Assembly (NCBI GenBank): GCA_949318235.1
Contig: OX439130.1
Coordinates: forward strand, 41,479,540 to 41,543,539
Length of the DNA stretch: 64,000 nt
Source of the DNA: Ecdyonurus torrentis
Taxonomy: Eukaryota; Arthropoda; Insecta; Ephemeroptera; Heptageniidae
Reading direction: 5' to 3'
Part shown: positions 14,901-25,888 of the stretch, piece by piece
Position numbering within the stretch: position 1 is the stretch's first letter
Layout of the letters: every line of letters starts with the position of its first letter
Program-made: the position numbers and the translations under genes
The notes under the pieces: model-generated
Told to the model about the DNA's origin: nothing
The model's input: only the letters and a program-made list of their open reading frames with translations
Databases searched by the model: none

Positions 14901-16062
14901 TGGCTAATTTTCCAAAGAAAATATAGCCACATTAGAATTATTTCGCAGACCTGGAATTTTTGCTGTATAGCTCATCACTTATCAGTTCTTCTGGATAGAA
15001 ATGTCGTTGTAGAGTTTTTTTGCCATGCGACTATGAGCTCTATGAAAAGAACAGGTAAGATTCAAGGTCGCATCACATAAAAACCTCTACAACGACATTT
15101 CTATCCGGAAGACTTGTTATGCTGTGTTCACACTTCACAGAGCTTATTTTTTTGTAATTAGTTATTGTTTATAATTTGATCAAAACAACATGCATTCTTA
15201 TTATGGAGCTCACTTAACAATTCCAATTAGAAAAAGCTCAATGTGAACGCACCGCAACCGCAAAGCTTTTATCCTGGATTTCAAATCACTTCAGTGATTT
15301 AATTACAAATTATTTTTTTAAATTATTTTGAAATCAAGGAAAACAAAAGCTTTGAGGGTCAGGAAGCTATACAGTATAAAAATTTCAGCTCCGAGAAATA
15401 ATACTTTAAACTTGAGTTTAGCTTATAGCTGCTTCATTTGCCCCAAGAACAAAAAGTAGTCTGCTAGCACTTTGGCTGCTAGCTGCAAATTTGTTTATTT
15501 TATATCACTAAACCTACTTTTGCAAAAGTCTTCTCGTAAACCCTGTTCTCCTGCTCCTAAAATGACTATAAACTTTGGCTATTCAAATAATGGAATGCAT
15601 TTTTTGGTGCAAGAGAACAGGGTTTACGAACATCATTATTGTTATACCATAACAGGCTCGGACTGGCCACAAGAGCTAGTCCGCGACAGCGGACGATGTG
15701 GCCCCCCGTTAGGAGGCCCTAAAAGGGTTGTAACAAGGGTGTTACGCCCCTTTTGTGGCCCCTAGAGAGGATATAACACCCATTTCTTGGACTAGGTCCC
15801 TTGAGTGCCAGTCCAATGCTATACAATATATACCGTAGAAAGTATTGTCTGGATTTTTAGCTTGTTGCTTCCATGCTGGCCATCCTACAAGCTGAGTAAG
15901 ATTTGTAAATGCCACATAACTTGGAATAACATTGTGGCCTTCCTCATCTACAATCACATGGACCTCTCCGTCTTTGTACACAGCCACCACAGAATTAGTA
16001 GTTCCCAAGTCGATACCCACTGCATAATCTGCTTTAACTTCACAAGTAGTTGTAGTTGCCAT
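8904..16062 (-). CDS. HSP70-family chaperone, copy B (complete, 7 exons)
   Basis: Predicted ATP-dependent chaperone of 619 residues. Exons on the minus strand are 16062-15834, 13306-13200, 13009-12746, 12630-12433, 10128-9970, 9889-9800 and 9716-8904. All junctions are GT-AG and in frame; the start is [20 protein letters not shown]. The ATPase domain (about 1-375) shows IDLGTTNS at 17-24, [28 protein letters not shown] at 212-225 and [15 protein letters not shown] at 351-365. The substrate-binding beta domain follows ([18 protein letters not shown] onward), then a short helical region. Oddities: TTNS instead of the TTYS usual in cytosolic animal HSP70; GGGTTD instead of GGGTFD; a changed interdomain linker (SEVIPFSLG, where DVTPLSLG is usual); and an end in HITYQPKK with no EEVD. 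It would therefore be expected to interact poorly with TPR co-chaperones. There is no clear signal peptide or ER-retention end, so a cytosolic location is inferred. Introns 1 and 4 are filled with transposons. Confident of the family, not of stress-inducibility. Confidence 0.9.
10628..10968 (-). mobile_element. TTAA-flanked MITE (AGGCATAGAC family), minus-oriented copy
   Basis: TTAA lies at both borders (10624-10627 and 10969-10972). The termini resemble AGCCATAGACCAC / GTCTATTCCT. The interior matches the reverse of 42892-43228: GATCACTACTATACGGAGC, TGACGTCAGAAACATG and CACAAAATGGGATC are shared. TTAA duplication is typical of piggyBac- and Kolobok-type elements. Confidence 0.7.
11535..11599 (-). 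ncRNA. Hammerhead ribozyme motif, minus strand
   Basis: Reading from 11599 down, the outer helix strand (CTCTC) is followed by stem I ACCATG and the core CTGATGA. Stem II GGCC-CAGCA-GGTC follows (one G-U wobble), then GAA, stem III ACA-GCGT-TGT, the cleavage triplet ending in C, stem I CATGGT, and the outer strand. Every invariant core position is present. It mirrors the plus-strand copy at 11781-11844 and differs by one base in stem II. Confidence 0.75.
11781..11844 (+). ncRNA. Hammerhead ribozyme motif, plus strand
   Basis: Stem I ACCATG (11792-11797) pairs with CATGGT (11832-11837). The core CTGATGA is 11798-11804. Stem II GGCC (11805-11808), loop CAGCA, GGCC (11814-11817). GAA is 11818-11820. 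Stem III ACA (11821-11823), loop GCGT, TGT (11828-11830). Predicted self-cleavage is after C11831. An outer helix of CTCTCT (11782-11787) with AGAGAG (11839-11844) extends stem I across an internal loop, as in natural type I hammerheads. Consensus is fully met; activity is inferred. Confidence 0.85.
13403..13712. mobile_element. TTAA-type palindromic MITE, AGGCRTAGAACA family, copy 1
   Basis: Left TTAA-AGGCATATAG and right CTATGCCT-CTAA form the ends. The arms share CAACAAAAAACTTGTCTAATA (left) and its near-inverse at 13660-13700, with a centre holding GATGACATCACA/TGTGATGTCGTC. It is homologous to 14394-14720. It lies in HSP70 copy B intron 1. Confidence 0.65.
13805..14112. repeat. Palindromic MITE with CCCCTGTAAGCTGCAAC ends
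   Basis: CCCCTGTAAGCTGCAAC at 13812 is mirrored by GTTGCAGCTTACAACCCC near 14108. Inner blocks ACAGTCAACTGGGGTGACTTT and AAGTCACCCTGGTTGACTGT are inverted. It is intronic to HSP70 copy B. Confidence 0.65.
14394..14720. mobile_element. TTAA-type palindromic MITE, AGGCRTAGAACA family, copy 2
   Basis: Arms of about 150 bp: AGGCGTAGAACACCTTGAAC, TCGCCTAATATCCTAA, AATCAATGACT and TTTCCATTTACAAAAT blocks all return inverted, ending AAGGTGTTCTACGTCT-TTAA. The centre holds the inverted pair TTTACTACGTCACAACTCG. It is better conserved than copy 1 at 13403-13712. Confidence 0.75.
14947..15620. repeat. Composite inverted-repeat element related to 59630-60350
   Basis: Blocks AACAAAAGCTTTGAGG, AAAATTTCAGCTCCGAGAAA, ATAGCTGCTTCATT and CACTAAACCTACTTTTGC are shared with 59800-60345. 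A separate hairpin (AGAAATGTCGTTGTAGAG / CTCTACAACGACATTTCT) occupies 15000-15107, apparently inserted in the left arm. Another inverted pair flanks 15533-15628 (TCGTAAACCCTGTTCTC / GAGAACAGGGTTTACGA). No ORF is convincing. Confidence 0.5.
15655..15814. mobile_element. hAT-like MITE, CAGGCTCGGACTGGCC family, copy 1
   Basis: It starts with CAGGCTCGGACTGGCCA and carries GTCCGC...GCGGAC, CCCCTTTTGTGGCCCCTA and a terminal TGCCAGTCCAA. The family recurs at 50267-50703, with a perfect 8-bp duplication, and at 62936-63100. The right end here is degraded and no duplication is evident. It lies 20 bp from the splice donor of HSP70 copy B exon 1. Confidence 0.6.
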
Positions 16063-16258
16063 GCTAAAGCCGCAGTTTAGCTGCAATTTGTTTAACATTA
16101 TATCATCTAATTGATCATTGTGTTATACATACTTCTGTACATACTATTAATTTAGAATCCATATGATTCAGAGACTCACTCAAAAAATAGAAATATGGAT
16201 TTTCAAAAAGGATTCAAAGTTACCCTGTTGGCTGGTGTAACTTTTGCAAACCGGCTAT

Positions 16259-19200
16259 CCCTATTGAAAAATTCTCGTTCAAAATGAGGCTGCTCTTTCA
16301 AAATTCTCTTTTAACATTGAATATTCAACGAGAATTGTACATTTCTCGAGAAAAATACCATTTTTTTAAAAGAGTAACGAAACATTCAAAGAGCAGCTAT
16401 AAATTACAAAGAGAATCTAGATTTTTAAAAGAGGAGCCTAAATTTTTTAAAAAGAAGTCAAAATTTTCAAAGAGCTGCAATAAATTTTAAAAAAGAATCT
16501 GAAATTTTTAATGAGAAGCTAGCTAACATATTGAAAGAGTTTCTAAAATGTTAAAAGAGAAGCTAAAATTTTTTAAAAAGAATATGTACCTTTTTAAAAA
16601 GCTAATAATTTTAAGAAGAAATTTTTCCAAAAAAGGGATTTAAGTAGTCTTGAGTGTAATTTTATCAAAAGTCTCCTTATATCGAGTAGAATACTATCTT
16701 AGATTTTTTTTATTTGCATTACTTCCAAGGAATATCAATTGTATTTTTTTTTAGATATGGCAATAAATTAAAACATATATTATTGATATCCTTATCTAAA
16801 AATTTTTAGTTTAAATTACTCATTTACTACAGAAACCAAAAAATTAAAGAATTACAAATTGAAAAAACAAAAATATATATTTATAATCACGGAAATCATG
16901 GAAACAACAATCATAAAGCACTATTTTTTTTTATAAATTTCGTTTGTTAAAAATGACAAAGAAACCGAAAACAAAAAACAACACAAACAAAATTTCAATA
17001 GTATATTGCTCCTCTTTAAATAATATTGCTTTTCTCTTTAAATATTATAGCTTCTTTTTAATTCAATTTTTTTAAACAATTTGCGGTTTTCCTTTTTTTT
17101 TTTTTAAGTTTGCGAAAATAAATTTTATTATTCTCGTATATTCATTTTTATATATTTACAATATATATTTTCAACGATATCTTGTTTTAAAATTAAAAAA
17201 AAATAATTTAAAGCCTAAAATAAATAAATCATAAAATTACCATATGAAAAGCCATAAAAAAGTTAAAATCAATTTTTTTTTCTACATGATACGGAGATCT
17301 ATTTTAGACGAAAAATTAAGGATTTTTTTTCATTTTTTCATTTTTTTTTTTTTTGCTTTTCCAAAAACTTCTGACACGTTGTCGTTACACGTTATAATAC
17401 CATGAAAGAGAAGTCACGTTAAATTTGTGCTTTATTTAATTTTTTTTTAATTCTCTGTTACATTTATATAGAGTTTCTGTCTTTGTATTCCTTTACATAT
17501 GCACATGCATATATCGCTTTCGGACGCTCAAGCCGCAGCTACCAGAGTATAAAAAATGCTTGGCAGCACGTAATTGCTTCAAATTCTATAAAGTTTTATA
17601 TTTATATTATAGGATAAAACCGTATAATTTCATATAAAATGCGCATCGACGCCATACTGAATCAATAAACAACATTGCGTGCAGCAGATGAACTGTACAT
17701 GTTCATATTTATTAACCCGCGCCGCGCTCGATAACTTTTTCATGTAAATTAAATCATATAAAGATCTTATCCATGTTATTGTTTTGTATATTTTATAACC
17801 TTGCAAAATAATGCATTTTCTCATAGCGAATTTTCTTTTAGTAATGTTATTCATTGATCCAATATGGCGTCGACGTTTACAATAACATAAATGCGTCCGG
17901 CAATGCCGCCGCTGAAATCCTCTCAAATATTCCCGCACTTTTCAAATTATTTCGTGTTCAGCTTTTTTTTGCGCATGCGCAGTAGTATTGCATTTTGAAT
18001 TTTCAGCTGGTCTGCTGGTAAAATACAAGCGTCTTTTACCGGCTATTTTCCTCCTAATTATCGTTCTTGGAGAGTAATTAGTGATACTTATGTATTGAAT
18101 ATTGCAGATATGAAAATAATAATTATGTAAGTAAATACTGTAGTAGTTTTGTAATCGTACTCTATCATTGGGCTAATATATTATTAATTTTGTTTGAGTG
18201 TCAGTCGGTGGGTATGACTATTTGCTTCCCAGGACCCAGGATGGATAAAGCAGTGCAATGAAAACTACAAAAAGGCTTATTTCTACTGTATTTATGGTGA
18301 GTTTGTAGTAAATAATTTATGATGTATTATGTGTGTTTATTTGGGTATGGTGGTGTGTGTATGTGTGTGTGTGATAAAGATTTGTCCTCTCTTCTTTAAG
18401 TTGTTGGTAGGAGCAAAGCCACCCACTCTCGTATGTTTATATGGTTTTCCCATATAAACGCTGCAAACAAAATTTTTGATGATAGTATATTATAGTACAT
18501 TACTGAATTTATAACGGCTGTACTTTTTTATATTAAATTGATTAATAAATCAAATCACCCGATACTGAGCTAGGATTATCCTGTTAGATAGAGCAATATA
18601 ATGTGTGATTAAAATTAAAGTGGATTTTGCAATAAATATTTTAATACTCTCACCTGTCAAAGCAAATTTTAAATATTACTTTTGACACACATTTGAGAAG
18701 TATTCGTTTATTTTAAACGCATAGATAACGCACAATTACTGCATAACAACCAATAGCTGTATATTGCTTTAGTTATAGAGCTAGATTTTATTTGTTATGT
18801 GTTAGATTTCTAAAATATAAAAATAAATTATCCTACTGTTTTAGAGCTGCTGAAAGAAAGAATCCTTGCACGTACGTGACAACTTAATGAAATGCAAAAG
18901 CTCAAAAAAATATCATCATTCTTCAGTTGTGCCAGTAGCAACAAAGAGAGAGAGAGAGAAAGAGGGCAGCCGCGCAACACCACCAGAAATACCAAGTGTT
19001 ATGACGAAAACAACGTTAGTGCAACACCGCAATAAGACATATATGCCTCAGCAAAAACACAAGAACTAAACATGAATATAGTTTTTCTTTAATTTGTAAA
19101 TATTTATATAGTGATAATATATGTGGTCAAGTGTTTTTCTTCAATAAAAAAATGATAATCTTTTTAAAAAGAGTGTGTTATAATTTTAAATAAATTTAAT

Positions 19201-19466
19201 TTAATAAAGAAATAAATATTAAAATAGTGCCTATTTATAGTACATAAAGTAGTGTTAAGACAGGTAAATATTATTACTCTCATTTTTATTAAGCTATTAA
19301 GAAATTATTCGATTTTTTATTTATCTCAGACTTTTTTTCAAAAAGCAGTTTGACTCTTTCAAATATTTTAAAAGAGTACGTTTTTAAAGAGAAATACGTT
19401 CCAATATCTCGTTAAAAAAACTAAAAATTTCTCTTTGAAAATTCGAACGAGAATTTTTCAATAGGG
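16259..19466. mobile_element. 3.2-kb TIR element with CCCTATTGAAAAATTCTCG ends and 2-bp duplication
   Basis: Termini CCCTATTGAAAAATTCTCG (16259) and its inverse ending CAATAGGG (19466) are flanked by AT on each side (16257-16258 and 19467-19468). Inside the left end, 16290-16620, is an array of degenerate units such as AAAGAGAAGCTAAAATTTTT. A shorter similar array sits inside the right end (19330-19440). The middle has no long ORF. A 67-codon open frame at 18866-19069 has a Lys/Glu-rich composition and no recognised family. It begins about 200 bp upstream of the HSP70 copy B start codon, so it may displace or supply promoter sequence. Confidence 0.65.
17638..17878. repeat. Inverted repeat (hairpin arms ~36 bp) inside the 3.2-kb element
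   Basis: GCATCGACGCCATACTGAATC at the left matches the inverse of GATCCAATATGGCGTCGACG at the right, with some mismatches. It could be a small MITE nested in the larger element. Nothing suggests coding. Confidence 0.45.
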
Positions 19467-19469
19467 ATA

Positions 19470-20760
19470 TACATATAGTTTTTAGTTTTATAGTATTATT
19501 TTATAATTGAAGTAAATGTGTGATAATTTATTTCTTATAAATACATACTCGATCGCTGCAGCAACCAGCAACTGAACTATCGCCAACATTATACATATCA
19601 TATATATGAGTATAGTGACCGTGTCTATACGAGATTAATATTATTTCCAATTATTCATACTCATGCATCTATATACTCAGATTGACATCATCGCGTCGAT
19701 CATATCATAAAATACATACATACCTTTTCTCTTTATTTGTTTTACAAAAAATTTGATCAACTCCAAAGTGCTCCCAAACCACAAAACGTGTTGCCCGGAC
19801 TGGACTGGCCAGGCAGTGCCACCAGGCAGATTGAAATTTTAGATACGGAAAATGGAAAATTCCCTTTTTGTTTTTACTTGAATTGCGAGATTGTGATTGA
19901 TGGTTGTGGGAGTTGTCAGAGTTGTGGCGATTGTTGTTCTGCGATTGTTGTTGTAGTTGTGTCTGAGTTGTGTTGTCTGTTGGAGCCAGTTGGAGCTTGT
20001 GCAAATGTGAAATGTGAATAAGAGCTGGGCTGGGAGCTGGGAGCAGGCTGGGAGCTGGGCTGGAGGCTGGAGCCAGGCTGGAGCGGAGCAGGAGAAGGTG
20101 GTGGGGTCAGGTGGGGTGGTCCCAAGAAATTTGGGGGGGGGGAGGAGGGGAAAGCACGAGGCGCAGGAGGGGATCTTTAAAAATCTGCCCCCCCCCCCCC
20201 CCCCCCCCATTCCAGAACGGAGCACCCGACCGTCCCGGCCGACAGCTCCAGCGCTCCAACCAGGCTCCAGCTTCCGACGAGCCGGACGAGCGACAATAGC
20301 GGCAAACGCGAGCGAGAAGACGGCGAGGAGCCAAGCGTCAAGCCAAAGTTATAGAGAGAAGCAGAGAAGAGCAGGAGAGCTCGAGGAGAGCTGAGTAGGA
20401 GCCTGGCAGGAGCTGAGCAAGCAGAGCAAGCACAAGCAGAGACAGAGAGCCATCAAGCGGCCAGCGGGTTGGTGAACAGTGAAGCAAGGTGAAGCCTGGC
20501 TGCCTGGGTGAAGCTGAAGCGTATTAAATTAAAACACAGAAAGAACACCTGAACACGGTGAAAAACCTAGACTGGCGCTTTAAGAAATGCGAAGCCATGC
20601 GAAGAAAAGCAAGAAAGTTGGCTCCTGGTTGGCTCCGAATTAGCTGCGTTGGGCGCTGGAATGAGTTTTGCAATGATTGTGGCCGTATATATATATTCCT
20701 ATAGGAATTAAGGAAACTGAGAAAAGGTATGATATATTTAATTATGTACATACATTATTA
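19470..20760. other. Non-coding stretch with GC-rich, G-run and purine-rich segment
   Basis: No gene is supported. 20020-20110 carries degenerate GGAGCTGGGCTGG-type tandem units. 20125-20145 is G-rich and 20188-20209 is poly-C. 20280-20540 is purine-rich (AGAGAAGCAGAGAAGAGC and similar). Several open frames overlap on both strands here because of composition. Because it precedes the LINE at 20765-24545 it might be that element's 5' region, but this is not shown. Confidence 0.3.
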
Positions 20761-20764
20761 CGGC

Positions 20765-23700
20765 CATATTTTAAATAACAATGATATGATCATATTGAAC
20801 AATAAACCCACAAGAATAACTACTCAAACTAGTACATGTATTGATTTAATAACCCACACAGCACGGTTTAACCAATAGATATTCATTGGATATCCCAATA
20901 TCCAAAATATATCCCGTCCATTTTATATGAACCTTGAATGTCTATGGGATATTGAGCTGGGACATAAAAAAGAAATCCACAATTAGCTGACTACTTATTT
21001 TCACTCCGTTTTTCTCATATGAGCTGACAATGATCTAAAGTTTTCTTTATATTAATTAATAAATATATTTTTGGGCAATTTTTTTATATCCACTGGTATA
21101 TCCATAGAATATACAAGAAATATACAAGAGTGGATATATAAAATTTCACTCACAATATTAATTTTATTGAGAAATTTTATGATATATGTTACGAATTTAT
21201 TACCTTAAAGTTATATTTACATGCCAATTTATTTTTTCAGTCACTTTAATATTTTTCATTCCGTATATCCATTAGATATACCAAAAATATCCAAATATCC
21301 ATAGGCATATCCACCAGGGGGCAGGGTTTATTTGTGAATTTTAAATGATGCTAATTTTATTATATCATGCTAAATAATTAATTTTCTAATAGTGTAAAGT
21401 ATGGGTTTTGTGCATTTAATTATAAGCAAAATATTTAAATCATCAAACAACAACAATTTAAATAATTAATTAACTTAATTTAATTTTGAAAATCCATCTC
21501 TAACTTTTTAAGTCAGACTGAAAAGTTGTGGTAATAATATCCTCCGAATATCCATATTATATCTTTTAATTTTGTGTCTCGGTGGAAAGACACAAAACTT
21601 AGTCATGAATATTTTCTGACTTGGGCAAACACCAAAAGCTCTTCCCCCGACCTGGGGGTGGGGGGTTGGGGGTTTGCCCATGTTAAATGATATCACACAA
21701 CTTTGCCAAGTCATTATAATAGTTTCGGATTTGGGCACGCACACCAATATAGCACTACCCCCGACCTGGGGAGGGGGGGGGGGAGTTTGGGGTTATTTGC
21801 CCATGTAAAATGGGGAAAATACTATAAACAAAATTAAAAAATACACTGCCTACATACCCCCACCCCCCGAACCCCCCAAATTTTTCTATCATAAGGCATT
21901 AAAATTAACATTAAATGTACTTTTTTTTATATATCCCATAGATCTATATGGAATATCCCAGCGGGCGGGACATTTGGATTTTCTGTGGACCTTCAGCGGA
22001 TATAAATAGGATATATTTTGGGATATACATAAGATATCTAAAGGTCATTCAGTGCTGTGTGGGAATTACAAATTGTAAAGAAAATGAGATTGTTGACACT
22101 CAATTTAAGATGTCTGATCATGAAGTCATATCATTTGCAAATAATATTACTATAACAAATACACAGAATAAAGAGATAAAGTCAAATACTACTGATAATG
22201 GCAAATGTACTAACTTCTACAAAGATATTGATTATGAAATTCTGAATGTAAATATAAAAAATACAATTGGCAAATCAAATAAAAATTTAAATTTAAATGA
22301 ACAAGCAAATAATCTAACTAGTACTATTTTAAAAAATCTTGAGAAATTTAAAACTACTAAGCAAACAAAAAAAAGCAAATTAATTTGTCATAACTGGTTA
22401 AAAAATCCTGATTATATCATAGCCACAAGAAATTACAATAATGAATGGAATAAATTTTTATGGTATAAAATTTGTAATTTTAGTGAAAACAAATGTAAAA
22501 CTCAATATAGAATAGTAAAAAAATGCAGAAATAAAAAAACATACCTTCTGAGGAAATTAAAAGCAGAATACTTTAAACAACAAATTGATTCTAGTAAGCA
22601 TGATTCTAAAACCATGTGGAAAACACTTAAATACCTAATAAATGTAAATAGCACTACCAAAACAAATGTCTTGGAAGACATTAAATTTGAAAATAATGAC
22701 TCAAATACTATACATTATGTCGACAAATATAATGAATTCCTAATTAAAAGTATTAAAGATATTGAATCATCTATACAAACTGATGGTAACTATGACCCTA
22801 AAAATAATATCAAAGTACCTAAGGATTTACCAGGATTAAACAAATTCAAATCTCTTCAAATTGATGACTTAAATAAAATAGTAAATGAACTTGAAAATAA
22901 GCATTCAATGTGTGAAGGTATGAGCACAATAATATTTAAAAAAATATATCCATCCTTGGCTGTAAATTTACTTCAAGTTATAAATTTGTCTTTAGAAACT
23001 GGTATTGTTCCAAAAAACTGGAAAAAGTCAACAATTATCCCCATACCTAAAATAACGTCTCCTAAGCTACCTCAAGACTTACGTCCTATTAATATGTTAC
23101 CAATCTATGAAAAAATTCTTGAAATTGCAGTACATAGGCAGTTGATGAATTTCTTTGAGATAAATGGACTTCTTTATGAAAACCAATTTGGCTTTCGTAA
23201 GAAACGTTCAACGGAATCAGCAATTCAACTACTGCTTACTAAATGGAGAGCTTCTATAAATAACAACAAGTTTATTATAACTGTCATGCTGGATTTGAAA
23301 AGAGCATTTGAAACAATAAATAGAGAAATGTTATTAAATAAACTTCAATGCTATAGGGTAAACGGGACCGTATTAAACTGGATAAACGATTATTTATCTG
23401 GTAGAACCCAAATAGTCCAAGTAAATGGAAATAAATCAAAGGAGATTCCTTGTGAAATTGGGGTCCCTCAGGGGTCTGTATTAGGGCCCCTGCTTTTTAT
23501 CATTTACATGAATGACCTAGCTTCAAATGTAATACATGTGGATGTGAATCTTTTTGCAGACGACACGCTAGTATGTATTGAGGGAGATGACTTTACGGAA
23601 ACTCTCACTAAACTTAATAATGATCTATCTATCATATCTAAATGGTTCTGTAATAATAAACTTAAACTTAATGCATCAAAGTCAATGGCAATGCTTATTG

Positions 23701-24545
23701 TAAATTCAAAAACAAAAAGAGATAATATCTTGGCAAATAATAATCGCAAGGTGATTTTGGATTACACTGAATTGGAATTCAGTGAATCTGTAAAATATCT
23801 TGGAATCATAATTGATTACCTATTAACCTTTACTGAACATATATTGTATACAGCAAATAAAATTTCTAAAAAAACAAACTACTTAGGAAGAATTAGCAAA
23901 TACTTAACAAAATGGACAAAAGAAATAATTTTTAACACAATAATAGCTCCTCACTATGAATATTGTTCATCGATATTTCTGGATGCAAATGTCAGAGATA
24001 TTGATAAACTAGAGAAATTACAAAATAAAGCTATGAGAATTATTCTGAAATGTGATTGGTATACTAAGAAAAATGATATGCTTAAGAAATTAAACTGGTT
24101 AAGTGTCAAACAAAAAATTGAATTTAAAGTACTGTGTTTCATTCATAAAATCACTTCAATGAAAGACGACATCTTTAGTAACTACTATAAAAAAAATAAT
24201 GAAATTCATAAACATGATACTAGACAAGCAAAAGAATTCCACATGTTTTCTCAATCCAACAAATCAAGCCAAAAGTCTTTATTTGTTAATGGCATAAAAT
24301 TATATAACAAACTCAATCAAGTTGACAAAGAATTAAACGTTAAAAATTTCAAAAAACAAGTATTCAATAAACTTAAATGCAGTGATATTTAAAATTAAAA
24401 TAAGATAATAAACCTACATTATTATAAACTATATACCCTATGATTGAAAGTGAAGTGTAACATCCAAATAAATCAGTGTTAATGAAGTGTTAATAAAATA
24501 GCATTAAATTGCTAAAATTAACTAACAAACAAACAAACAAACAAG
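20765..24545 (+). pseudogene. Non-LTR retrotransposon (endonuclease end + reverse transcriptase), split by a DNA transposon
   Basis: The reverse transcriptase frame runs to 24392. The C-terminal part of an AP-type endonuclease is readable before the break at 20765-20852, as NNKPTRITTQTSTCIDLI. After the inserted element (20853-22063) it resumes at 22065 as ITNCKENEIVDTQFKMSDHE. Deleting the insert and one AA copy restores the frame exactly. RT motifs follow in order: RPINMLPIYEKILE, NQFGFRKKRST, VMLDLKRAFETINRE, GVPQGSVLGPLLF and FADDTLV (catalytic Asp pair), then YLGIIID and a C-terminal domain. The 3' end has an (AACA)n-type tail at 24520-24545. The order is that of Jockey/CR1/I-like non-LTR elements; the exact clade is not assigned. 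An ATG at 21948 is inside the insert and is not a real start. There is no stop within the RT part, so the copy was young when hit. Confidence 0.85.
20853..22063. mobile_element. 1.2-kb TIR element CCCACACAGC...GCTGTGTGGG inserted in the LINE
   Basis: Ends CCCACACAGCAC and GTGCTGTGTGGG are perfect inverses. The 2-bp flank AA is duplicated (20851-20852 and 22064-22065), proven by the restored LINE reading frame. Subterminal zones at 20880-20960, 21080-21130, 21260-21310 and 21930-22040 carry many ATATCC/GGATAT motifs in both orientations. The middle has two GGGCAAAC...CCCCCGACCTGGGG...GTTTGCCCATGT segments (21620-21690 and 21740-21810) and no transposase. A relative is at 25889-28678. Confidence 0.8.
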
Positions 24546-24636
24546 GTTTTATCGGTTTAAAAAATTACTATGGCTTGAAACATGTATGTATGTAAATTGT
24601 AAATTAAGTATGTCTATCATTTCTCATTTAAATTTC

Positions 24637-25080
24637 TGCGAAATAGGTGGATATAGTTTTCTCGAAAATCGCGAAAAACGTGTTTTTTTTCCCCATAAGC
24701 GTAATGTTATACATATAAATTAGAGGGGACCCTTATTCGCTTGCCCAGCGTCACCCCGCGCGCTAAACCGATAAGCTCCATTTGGCATATTACATATATA
24801 TATTTTGTGGGAATATCATAATATTCATAATATGTACATACATATATGTACACCGCAAGGAAATGAAAAACCTGCACAACTAGACTGAAAAGCATCACTA
24901 AAATTGCAGGTTATTCATTTCATTTCGGTACATATTTATATGCTATATGATGACGATACAAATTAATGATCGAGCGGATAGAGTTTTACAGCTTTTATTA
25001 AATGGTCGGGCTTATCGGTTTCGGTTAGAGCGCGGGTTGACGCGGTGGAAGTTAAAAAGGGTCCCCTAATTTAGAGAACT
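24637..25080. repeat. Inverted pair of the GGTCCCCTAATTTA dispersed repeat
   Basis: 24637-24790 is the minus-oriented version of 6372-6535. 25005-25075 is a diverged plus-oriented copy (CTTATCGGTTTCGGTTAGAGC, GGGTCCCCTAATTTAG). The ~220 bp between them is AT-rich and contains no gene. Confidence 0.55.
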
Positions 25081-25084
25081 TGTT

Positions 25085-25145
25085 ATTCCTAAGAACCGGT
25101 TGGTGAACCGGTTCTCGGGAGCGGTTCTTAGGAACCGGTTCCAGT
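25085..25145. repeat. Cluster of AACCGGTTC motifs
   Basis: GAACCGGTT/AACCGGTTC occurs several times within 60 bp, in both orientations. A similar cluster is at 34400-34525. Such iterated palindromic motifs are typical subterminal transposase-binding sites, though no matching terminus was identified here. Confidence 0.45.
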
Positions 25146-25287
25146 ACTATAATTCGTGGCGCGGCGCGATCGTGAACATCACTAAAAATATTCCTAATTC
25201 TGAAATCTCGCGCTCTCGCGATATTGATATTTACGCAGGATCAGCCCCAGTGGCCCCCACTACACCCTTTGCGGCATATATATATGT

Positions 25288-25553
25288 TAGCATCAAAACC
25301 CGAAATTGACCCAAACTAGGTATTTTTGCTCATTTCGGCTTTTGGTTCGTCGCTTTTTGCCAAAACCCGGAATGCCAGTTTATTTCGGCTTTTGGTCACG
25401 AAGTTTTGATCCATACTAGTTTTGAGCATTTCGCAAAAAGCAAAACCCGGTGTAAACATTTATATCTAGTTTTGGTCTTTGAATTTTGACCTGAACTAGT
25501 TGTGGTCAAAATAGAAAAATCAAAAGCCGAAAAATAAACATTTCTCAACTCAG
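25288..25553 (+). repeat. Dispersed AAAACCCGG / TTTCGGCTTTTGGT repeat, copy 1
   Basis: The element contains four TTCGGCTTTTGGT-like blocks and three AAAACCCGGAAT-like blocks, with ACTAGTTTTGGTC. The same ~265 bp occurs inverted at 38985-39246. It is preceded by a short TA run and its copy is preceded by (TC)n, so the family sits next to microsatellites. Confidence 0.65.
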
Positions 25554-25681
25554 AATTTTTTGCAATGATAAAAGACTATAATTATATCATAAATGCATGA
25601 TGTTTTGGTAGTATACTTGAGGCGTTAAAACAATATATTTTATCATTTTAGTTGAAATGCAAAATATACGTTTGACCTAGC

Positions 25682-25815
25682 AATGGACCACTTGCAATGA
25701 GCGAACTTTTTAAAATAATTTGAAATTTTCTTAATGCATTTCTTAAAAAATTAAAAAAAAAAAAAAAAAAAAAATCCCTTGTTGCAAACATTTTATTGCA
25801 AGTGGTCCATTCAGT
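25682..25815. repeat. Short hairpin repeat with GGACCACTTGCAAT arms
   Basis: AATGGACCACTTGCAAT at the left and ATTGCAAGTGGTCCATT at the right are inverse, separated by about 100 bp including an A run. Probably a small MITE. Confidence 0.5.
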
Positions 25816-25888
25816 AATAGTAGTAATAGAGTATATTATTATTATTTTAATTGGCTACTTACGATTAAATGTAAATTAAGAGCTATGT

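Noticed and set aside
19705..20394. Several overlapping ORFs on both strands, including a Gly/Pro-rich one
   Set aside because: Generated by G- and C-runs and GGAGCTGG-type repeats; no frame is favoured and no family resemblance is seen.
21948..22063. N-terminal 39 residues of the long reverse-transcriptase open frame
   Set aside because: They are read through the inserted CCCACACAGC element, not the LINE.
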